Shown: piece by piece, positions 4,501 through 7,840 of the stretch | How the letters are laid out: each line of letters starts with the position of its first letter | Numbering within the stretch: the first letter of the stretch is position 1 | Source: Kiritimatiellia bacterium | GTDB lineage: Bacteria > Verrucomicrobiota > Kiritimatiellia > RFP12 > UBA1067 | NCBI GenBank assembly: GCA_017521065.1 | Contig: JAFXEA010000368.1 | Span: forward strand, 1 to 7,840 | DNA: 7,840 nucleotides | Reading direction: 5' to 3' | Made by a program: the position numbers and the translations under genes | Notes under the pieces: generated by a model | The model's database searches: none | Told to the model about the DNA's origin: nothing | Seen by the model: only the letters and a program-made list of their open reading frames with translations

Positions 4501-4956
4501 TCAGAAGCACATATTGGCAATTGAGGTTGCGGTAGGGTTATCCTCGCGCAGAGGCGCAGAGGCGCGGAGTTGAGGTTCTGTAAAATTGTTCACGAAGCGC
4601 AGGAATCCCTCTTTGAGGGTTGACATACCGAAGTTCACCACCGCGCCGACTTGCAACTTTGTTATGGCAAGATATGTCTTTAGCTGTTTTGCAAAGACAG
4701 GACTCATCTTTTCGGTCGATTTCAGCTCGACAATCACCGTGTCGTCTACAAGCATGTCAAGGCGGAAGGCGTTTTCAAGGACGACTCCTTCGTACTCAAA
4801 CGAGATACTTTTCTGCCGCTCTACCTTGTGCCCTCGCTTCTTTAGTTCTATCTCAAGAAGAGTCTCGTAGACCGACTCAAGTAATCCCGCGCCAAACTTT
4901 TTATGCAGTTTGATTGACGCATCCAGTATGTCACCTGTTATCTCATTCTCCGTCAT
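4501..4956 (-). CDS. GxxExxY-family protein (PD-(D/E)XK nuclease-like), copy 2
   Basis: This 151-aa protein has the canonical GxxExxY motif, G24LLESVY30, and the nuclease-like core D67 in FRLDMLV, E77 and K79 in VIVELKSTE, and Q91 in QLKTYL. The start at 4956 is fixed by an AGGAGG 6 bases upstream and by family length. The gene lies inside a pair of exact 27-bp inverted repeats: the right one ends two bases into the Shine-Dalgarno, and the left one is read through and encodes residues about 130-138 (LRASAPLRE). The C-terminal 25 residues are therefore repeat-derived and longer than in copy 1. The ATG overlaps the stop of the 39-aa ORF in ATGA. Function is not established for the family. Confidence 0.9.
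   Translation of the reverse strand: MTENEITGDILDASIKLHKKFGAGLLESVYETLLEIELKKRGHKVERQKSISFEYEGVVLENAFRLDMLVDDTVIVELKSTEKMSPVFAKQLKTYLAITKLQVGAVVNFGMSTLKEGFLRFVNNFTEPQLRASAPLREDNPTATSIANMCF
4543..4569 (+). repeat. Left 27-bp inverted repeat around GxxExxY copy 2
   Basis: This is the exact reverse complement of 4967-4993. It has an internal 8-bp period (GCGCAGAG, GCGCAGAG, GCGCGGAG). Just outside, GGTTATC resembles the inverted outer flank of the other arm with one or two indels, so the original repeat may be about 34 bp. It lies within the 3' part of the coding region. No target-site duplication is visible. Confidence 0.9.
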
Positions 4957-5072
4957 GCCACGCCTCCTCCGCGCCTCTGCGCCTCTGCGCGAGATAATAC
5001 CTCCACCACGGGTTCGCTCTTCCTGAACATCCCCTTGGACAGCTGCGAGAAGTCTGTAAACGTCTGGCCCAT
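4953..5072 (-). CDS. 39-aa ORF coupled to both neighbours, possibly a truncated gene
   Basis: The frame encodes MGQTFTDFSQLSKGMFRK, continues through SEPVVEV, and then enters the inverted repeat (LSRAEAQRR) and stops. AGGAGG lies 7 bases before its ATG, which is the strongest initiation signal in this operon. The A of its ATG is the last base of the upstream gene's TAA, and its TGA overlaps the next ATG in ATGA. The first 25 residues look like a normal protein start; the last 14 come from the repeat. The likely reading is the N-terminus of a gene cut off when the repeat-bounded GxxExxY unit arrived. It may now serve only to couple translation. No family is recognised. Confidence 0.55.
   Translation of the reverse strand: MGQTFTDFSQLSKGMFRKSEPVVEVLSRAEAQRRGGGVA
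4967..4993 (+). repeat. Right 27-bp inverted repeat around GxxExxY copy 2
   Basis: Exact inverted partner of 4543-4569. It is positioned so that its inner end touches the AGGAGG ribosome binding site (4963-4968) of the GxxExxY gene and its outer part encodes the end of the 39-aa ORF. Confidence 0.9.
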
Positions 5073-5572
5073 TACTCGACCTCCTCACTTATCAGTCGTG
5101 CGACATAGCTTTCCACCGCCGCTTCAAGGCCGGGCTCTTTTGATTCCCTCGGACCGGCGACGTTGAGGACTATCGGTCTGCCGCCGATCTTTTTGCTGAC
5201 CTTAGCGAGCCACTTGAATACTGCGAGCTGGTCGCCGTCAGTGGTAGGCGTGTTCGGGTTGTCGACGAAGACAGGCTTGCGGGCGTTCATGCAGTACTGG
5301 CGCGTCCGCTGGGTGCCGCCTTCGAGCTGGTCGGAGAACGCAAGGATAAGCGTAGCGTCCGAGTGTTCGGCGTTCCAGCGAGTTCGGAACCGGTAGTCCT
5401 CCGTGTCCGCCTCCACCATCGCCGTGAACTTCGCGGGAACGCATCCATCCTCCGCCAGCCGACCTTTCGGCACAAGACCTCCGTAGGCAAACCCGGCCTT
5501 CAGGGCCGCCTCAAGCGCGCCTCTGTCCGCCCCGGTCTGCCCGCCGGATATAACTTTGCCGATTATCAACAT
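5072..5572 (-). CDS. cpYpsA-related SLOG-family protein ('putative molybdenum carrier')
   Basis: This 166-aa protein is of the family usually annotated as putative molybdenum carrier and, in domain surveys, as a cpYpsA-related nucleotide or nucleotide-derivative sensor with a Rossmann-like (SLOG/LOG superfamily) fold. Diagnostic segments: SGGQTGADRGALEAA (residues 9-23), GGLVPKGRLAEDG (31-43), EGGTQRTRQYC (84-94) and LNVAGPRESKEPG (136-148). Biochemical proof of molybdenum binding is lacking for such homologues. It heads a three-ORF transcript with a one-base stop/start overlap (TAATG) to the 39-aa ORF. Its own Shine-Dalgarno is weak (AAGG about 12 bases upstream). Presence next to nuclease-like and toxin-antitoxin genes fits a sensor role in a stress or defence island, an inference only. 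Confidence 0.88.
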   Translation of the reverse strand: MLIIGKVISGGQTGADRGALEAALKAGFAYGGLVPKGRLAEDGCVPAKFTAMVEADTEDYRFRTRWNAEHSDATLILAFSDQLEGGTQRTRQYCMNARKPVFVDNPNTPTTDGDQLAVFKWLAKVSKKIGGRPIVLNVAGPRESKEPGLEAAVESYVARLISEEVE

Positions 5573-5595
5573 CTGCTGAAACGCCTTCTGCCGTT

Positions 5596-5604
5596 ATTAT
5601 ACCA
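5596..5604 (-). promoter_or_regulatory. Extended -10 promoter of the YpsA-like/GxxExxY operon
   Basis: On the minus strand TGGTATAAT is an extended -10 (TG, one base, TATAAT). No recognisable -35 is present. Initiation near 5589 would leave a leader of about 17 nt before the ATG at 5572. Confidence 0.6.
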
Positions 5605-5762
5605 TTTTCCACCCCTTCTGTTTGGAGAAAGTCAGGCGAACAAGCCCAGCACAAAACGGGATTAGTGCCGCAACCCTCCTTCGCCCGCACCGCGCCAACT
5701 CCTCTCGCGCCCCCGCGCAGCGCCTCACATACATATATGTCACCGCAATGCGGGAGACCCAT
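5605..5762. other. Gene-free spacer with degenerate C-rich repeat remnant
   Basis: The part at about 5680-5730 (CGCCCGCACCGCGCC, TCGCGCCCCCGCGCAGCGCC) resembles the distal C-rich part of repeat copies A to E but lacks the GGGGACAGACCCC head and the CCATTGATTTTATTGG core. ACATATATGT (5731-5740) is a perfect 10-bp palindrome just after the PIN gene stop on the minus strand. No gene is seen. Confidence 0.35.
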
Positions 5763-6173
5763 TCATAGATCAAATTGAATGCAAAACTCGGATGGCGAAA
5801 CGACGAAATCCGCCTTTGGGTAGTCTTTGATGTTGCCGGTAACAAGACGCGAATCAAACACGTCTTGTCCTGCGAGCGCAATCTCGAAGAAGATTCTGTC
5901 ATCCTCATCAGGCATCGAAGCATCAGTATGGACGGGATGCATTGGCTCTGCCTGATCTCGTATGAGCGAGAGGATATAGTCGCATTTTGCTGGATCAAGT
6001 TTCAGCTGCGCACGATGAAGCACCTCTTCGTATTCGCCAAGTATTTCGTCGCACACAAGCGGGATTACCTTTCCCTCGTAAACGGCGTTCATCACCCGCG
6101 CCGTCGCCGAATCGTGGTTGCGCGTAAGAAGCGAAGAAACTATTACATTCGTGTCAATTACGGCGTAAATCAT
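5763..6173 (-). CDS. PIN-domain toxin (VapC-like RNase, COG1569 type)
   Basis: This 136-aa protein of the 'putative toxin-antitoxin toxin component, PIN family' type starts MIYAVIDTNVIVSSLL, with the first catalytic Asp at D7 in IDTN. It continues with CDEILGEYEEVL (residues 41-52), the acidic cluster PDEDDRIFFEIA (88-99) and LVTGNIKDYP (110-119), where Asn114 takes the position often held by Asp, as is common in this subgroup. PIN toxins are metal-dependent RNases. The ATG overlaps the antitoxin stop in ATGA, fixing the start at 6173; the longer frame only reads the antitoxin gene out of phase. Its partner is a RelB/DinJ-type protein rather than a VapB-type one. Confidence 0.9.
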   Translation of the reverse strand: MIYAVIDTNVIVSSLLTRNHDSATARVMNAVYEGKVIPLVCDEILGEYEEVLHRAQLKLDPAKCDYILSLIRDQAEPMHPVHTDASMPDEDDRIFFEIALAGQDVFDSRLVTGNIKDYPKADFVVSPSEFCIQFDL

Positions 6174-6499
6174 CCGTTGATCCTCGCCTTGCGCTCTCTG
6201 CGGGCGGCTTTGATTTCTGCGTTGATCTCGTCCATTGTCCACTCACGCTCGTTCGCGTTGCGCATTTCAGCCGCATAACGCCGAGCCATGCGACTACGTT
6301 CCGCCAGCATGACAGCGGTATTTTCTAAATGCCCGACGGATGTCTGCCTGTCGCATGTGATGACAAAAGGAATGCCGCGCTGCTTAACCACCTGCTTAAG
6401 GAATATGGTTACCGCGCCAGCCATACTAAGACCCAAATCGTCAAAAATGGCGTCACAGTCACGTTTCAGACCGTCATCTATTCTTAAAGTGGTTGTCAT
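6170..6499 (-). CDS. RelB/DinJ-family antitoxin (partner of the PIN toxin)
   Basis: This 109-aa protein starts MTTTLRIDDGLKRDCDAIF and carries the family signature GLSMAGAVTIFLKQVVKQRGIPF. An N-terminal ribbon-helix-helix part is followed by a long charged C-terminal tail (EINAEIKAARRERKARING) that should bind the toxin. The start at 6499 is supported by AGGAGG 5 bases upstream and by family length. It is first in a two-gene operon with a 4-bp overlap to the PIN gene. It shares family but little detailed sequence with the antitoxin at 3414-3719, so the two operons are not recent duplicates. Autorepression is expected. Confidence 0.9.
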   Translation of the reverse strand: MTTTLRIDDGLKRDCDAIFDDLGLSMAGAVTIFLKQVVKQRGIPFVITCDRQTSVGHLENTAVMLAERSRMARRYAAEMRNANEREWTMDEINAEIKAARRERKARING

Positions 6500-6504
6500 A
6501 AACT

Positions 6505-6531
6505 CCTCCTGTATTTCAAAACGAAAGTATA
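6505..6531 (-). promoter_or_regulatory. Ribosome binding site and likely -10 of the RelB/PIN operon
   Basis: AGGAGG (6505-6510) precedes the ATG at 6499 by 5 bases. TATACT (6526-6531) is a plausible -10 and equals that of the RelB/ParE operon. No good -35 is seen at 16-18 bp. GTAT (6537-6540 on the minus strand) and ATAC within the -10 form a small gapped inverted repeat that might be an operator. Confidence 0.45.
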
Positions 6532-6600
6532 TTACCATACATTTGCCATCGGTGTCACCCACTAATTTGAGGCTGCGTTTTCGCCCCTACCCCGCCTCCA

Positions 6601-6788
6601 TTGGGGACAGACCCCGCGAAACCACTGATTTTATTGGCTCAAACCGCATTTTTGGGTCTGGAAAGCAGAAATCTGGAATCGAGGAACTAAGTGCGGGAAT
6701 CCGGCCGCTACTCTCCTTTGCCGCACAGCGCTACCCCCACCGCGCCCCCGCGCACCCTTCCGCGCCTTTTCGCACCTTTTCGCGCCGC
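6601..6788 (+). repeat. Dispersed intergenic repeat, copy E
   Basis: TTGGGGACAGACCCC (6601-6615) is followed by a core with one change (CCACTGATTTTATTGG) and GCTCAAA. The middle part (about 6650-6720) is unlike the other copies, but the distal part (CCCCCGCGCACCC, CGCGCCTTTTCGC) is typical. It lies between the promoter side of the RelB/PIN operon and the 3' end of the YunG-like gene. Confidence 0.75.
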
Positions 6789-6849
6789 CCTCTCCCGATC
6801 TCACCACCAGTATCGGAAATCCTTGATCGAGAGGGAAAAGAACGCCGAG

Positions 6850-7299
6850 TCATCTTCGCCCCATTCTGATGAGCATCCCCTTCAGCGCCTCGTAGCGCGA
6901 CTTCTTCTCCGTCTTGGCAAAGTGTGTCTCACGTTTCTGGGGGAAGTCCAGTCTGTACTCAATTGGATGGTCGAACTGCTCGCTTGTGAGATCGAACACG
7001 GCATCGCCCACCTTGTTGAAGCAATGGAAGCTGCCGTCGCCGTTCGGAACGCCGTACACCTCGCCGCCGAAGATGTCCTGCACGAGAAACGTCGTAATGG
7101 AGCATTGCCCGCAGGTCGGATTGGACTCGCTCCATTTCTCCTGAAGCCGTGGTGCGCAGGTCTCCCTCCGCCAGCACCCAAGCAGCAGCCGGTACAGAAC
7201 GCCAAGCGACCCGACGAACGCAAACTCGCCGTTCGTCGGCTTCAAGTCCGAATGCTCGCATCCGTAGAACATCGCCGCCTTTCTCGACAAATCCATCAT
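6850..7299 (-). CDS. YunG-family protein
   Basis: This protein of about 149 aa matches the pattern of the poorly characterised YunG family (named after the Bacillus subtilis protein). It has WRRETC near residue 43, KWSESNPTCGQCSITTFLVQ (residues 55-74), DIFGGEVYGV (75-84), SFHCFN (90-95), then FDLTSEQF (102-109) and a C-terminal SRYEALK (134-140). C66, H92 and D103 are spaced as in a thiol enzyme triad; catalysis is my inference. Starts at GTG 7302, ATG 7299 and ATG 7296 are all possible; 7299 puts the AGGA motif about 8 bases upstream. It follows the antitoxin-like gene after a 64-nt gap and is probably co-transcribed with it. Confidence 0.8.
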   Translation of the reverse strand: MMDLSRKAAMFYGCEHSDLKPTNGEFAFVGSLGVLYRLLLGCWRRETCAPRLQEKWSESNPTCGQCSITTFLVQDIFGGEVYGVPNGDGSFHCFNKVGDAVFDLTSEQFDHPIEYRLDFPQKRETHFAKTEKKSRYEALKGMLIRMGRR

Positions 7300-7363
7300 C
7301 ACAACTTTCCTTTGCTGTCATTCCTTGGATGGCAGTTCATCCAGCGCGAACAGTTTGCGGCTT

Positions 7364-7624
7364 CTATCCTCCACCGCCAGCCGGAGTGCGGTAATGGGAC
7401 GCGGCAAAGCTTTCGATCGTCGCCGTCGAAAGCGCACCAGCGTTGTCAAGCCGATCAAGTTCGTCCTGTAGACGAGAGTCGATGAACCTGACAAGCATCG
7501 CCTTGAGCGCCGCAACATCTTCGTCACCACGAAGGCACGACACCATATTTACGACCTCGTACTGCGCGGGCGTGAAACCCGCGCGGGCGACATCGCCATT
7601 CGTTGGGATCGTTGCGTATGGCAT
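7364..7624 (-). CDS. Small antitoxin-like helical protein
   Basis: This 86-aa protein carries TPAQYEVVNMVSCLRGDED, then ALKAMLVRFIDSRLQDELDR and SHYRTP. The pattern resembles small helical proteins that, as I recall, stand in front of PIN-family toxins in Bacteroidota and relatives (methionine-rich first helix, LKxxLxxY region, DRLW-x-G-x-L, ending RTPY). Here the Trp of the DRLW motif is missing and RTPY is replaced by RTPAGGGG and a stop, so the tail looks altered. The start at 7624 has AAAGG about 9-10 bases upstream and a good promoter. No PIN gene follows; the next gene is the YunG-like one. The family assignment is from memory and moderate. Confidence 0.65.
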   Translation of the reverse strand: MPYATIPTNGDVARAGFTPAQYEVVNMVSCLRGDEDVAALKAMLVRFIDSRLQDELDRLDNAGALSTATIESFAASHYRTPAGGGG

Positions 7625-7659
7625 TGTTCAACCTTTCACTCTTGTTATCTTTATTGGAG

Positions 7660-7688
7660 AGAATACCAAATCGACTGCATAAGATCAA
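7660..7688 (-). promoter_or_regulatory. Promoter of the antitoxin-like/YunG operon
   Basis: On the minus strand TTGATC (7683-7688), a 17-bp spacer and TATTCT (7660-7665) form a reasonable sigma70-type promoter, with initiation near 7653 and a leader of about 29 nt before the ATG at 7624. Confidence 0.6.
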
Positions 7689-7721
7689 GGGGACGACTTG
7701 CTGGAGGTCCCCCATTTTTTT
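7689..7721 (+). terminator. Candidate intrinsic terminator on the plus strand
   Basis: GGGGAC (7689-7694) pairs with GTCCCC (7707-7712) across a 12-nt loop and is followed by C, A and seven T (7715-7721). The orientation is plus, yet no plus-strand gene ends here. It sits between the minus-strand promoter at 7660-7688 and the plus-strand promoter at 7804, so it may stop antisense transcription coming from the left. Confidence 0.5.
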
Positions 7722-7781
7722 CGCGCGCTACCGAGCACTTGCGATGCCTTGCGCGATTTTGCCCGTTTTAAGACAGCCGTC

Positions 7782-7838
7782 GTCCTCTCTGACTAGTCTT
7801 CGCTATAATGCGAAGTCCTTACACCAACCAGAGAGGAC
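7782..7838 (+). promoter_or_regulatory. Plus-strand promoter inside nested inverted repeats
   Basis: TATAAT (7804-7809) is flanked by exact 6-bp arms CTTCGC (7798-7803) and GCGAAG (7810-7815). An outer exact 10-bp pair, GTCCTCTCTG (7782-7791) and CAGAGAGGAC (7829-7838), encloses the whole. The right outer arm contains AGAGAGGA, which could be the ribosome binding site of a plus-strand gene starting just beyond the window. No -35 consensus is evident about 17 bp upstream, so an activator or repressor may bind the arms. Confidence 0.5.
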
Positions 7839-7840
7839 AA

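Noticed and set aside
3712..4524. Long plus-strand open frame (270 codons)
   Set aside because: It runs opposite the antitoxin start and unrecognised ORF and through repeat copy D, with Pro/Arg-rich low-complexity translation; no ribosome binding site or family was seen.
4543..4993. Classical insertion sequence
   Set aside because: The exact inverted repeats suggest an IS, but the enclosed gene is a GxxExxY protein and not a known transposase, and no target-site duplication is visible.
5731..5740. Perfect palindrome ACATATATGT as an operator
   Set aside because: It lies downstream of the PIN stop codon and not near any promoter seen here; 10-bp AT palindromes can occur by chance.
6691..7485. 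Long plus-strand open frame (264 codons) opposite the YunG-like gene
   Set aside because: It starts in repeat copy E and is the antisense shadow of the YunG-like and antitoxin-like genes.
124..7838. Chromosomal integron with attC sites
   Set aside because: The repeat-separated single modules recall an integron, but the repeats lack GTTRRRY/RYYYAAC cores and paired R and L boxes, and no integrase gene is present in the window.

Overview
The window reads as an accessory, gene-poor stretch of a moderately GC-rich bacterial chromosome. It shows AGGAGG-type ribosome binding sites and good -10 boxes (TATAAT, TATACT), and it has an unusually high load of short, structured repeats. The taxon cannot be read from the sequence. 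The mixture of GxxExxY genes, small toxin-antitoxin modules, CACGAAA-type and CGCAGAGG-type repeats would fit a repeat-rich lineage such as Verrucomicrobiota/Kiritimatiellota/Lentisphaerota, but that is a weak inference.

Layout, left to right. 1-121: two strong hairpins. 124-356: repeat copy A. 357-639: inverted-repeat-rich DNA. 680-1060 (+): a GxxExxY (PD-(D/E)XK-like) gene with an extended -10 so close to the ATG that its mRNA is probably leaderless. 1066-1378: its right flank, which mirrors the left one. 1379-2020 (-): a NYN-domain RNase-like gene with a structured leader and a good promoter. 2209-2416: repeat copy B. 2417-2788: a degenerate second copy of the 1066-1515 region, ending in a truncated NYN 3' end. 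2790-2943: repeat copy C, abutting the truncation. 2951-3080: a row of 15-nt triloop hairpins. 3097-3719 (-): RelB/DinJ plus RelE/ParE toxin-antitoxin operon. 3763-4215 (-): unrecognised ORF. 4274-4443: repeat copy D. 4501-5572 (-): three tightly coupled ORFs, cpYpsA/'molybdenum carrier'-like, then a 39-aa ORF, then a second GxxExxY gene enclosed by exact 27-bp inverted repeats. 5763-6499 (-): RelB/DinJ plus PIN-domain toxin operon. 6601-6788: repeat copy E. 6850-7624 (-): a small antitoxin-like protein and a YunG-family protein. 7689-7838: a plus-strand terminator, then a promoter with nested inverted repeats that reads out of the window.

The most notable organisation is modular. Except for the first GxxExxY gene, every gene module is on the minus strand, and the repeat copies (A to E, all in plus orientation) lie between modules. 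Four copies begin with the same GGGGA(C/G)AGACCCC hairpin and the CCATTGATTTTATTGG-type core; copy A has the core and distal part behind a different hairpin. This looks like a cassette-like defence/stress array built by repeat-associated rearrangement, with no recombinase or transposase in view. The genes are mainly small nucleases or nucleotide sensors and toxin-antitoxin pairs: NYN, PIN, ParE, two PD-(D/E)XK-like proteins, a SLOG/YpsA-like sensor and a YunG-like protein.
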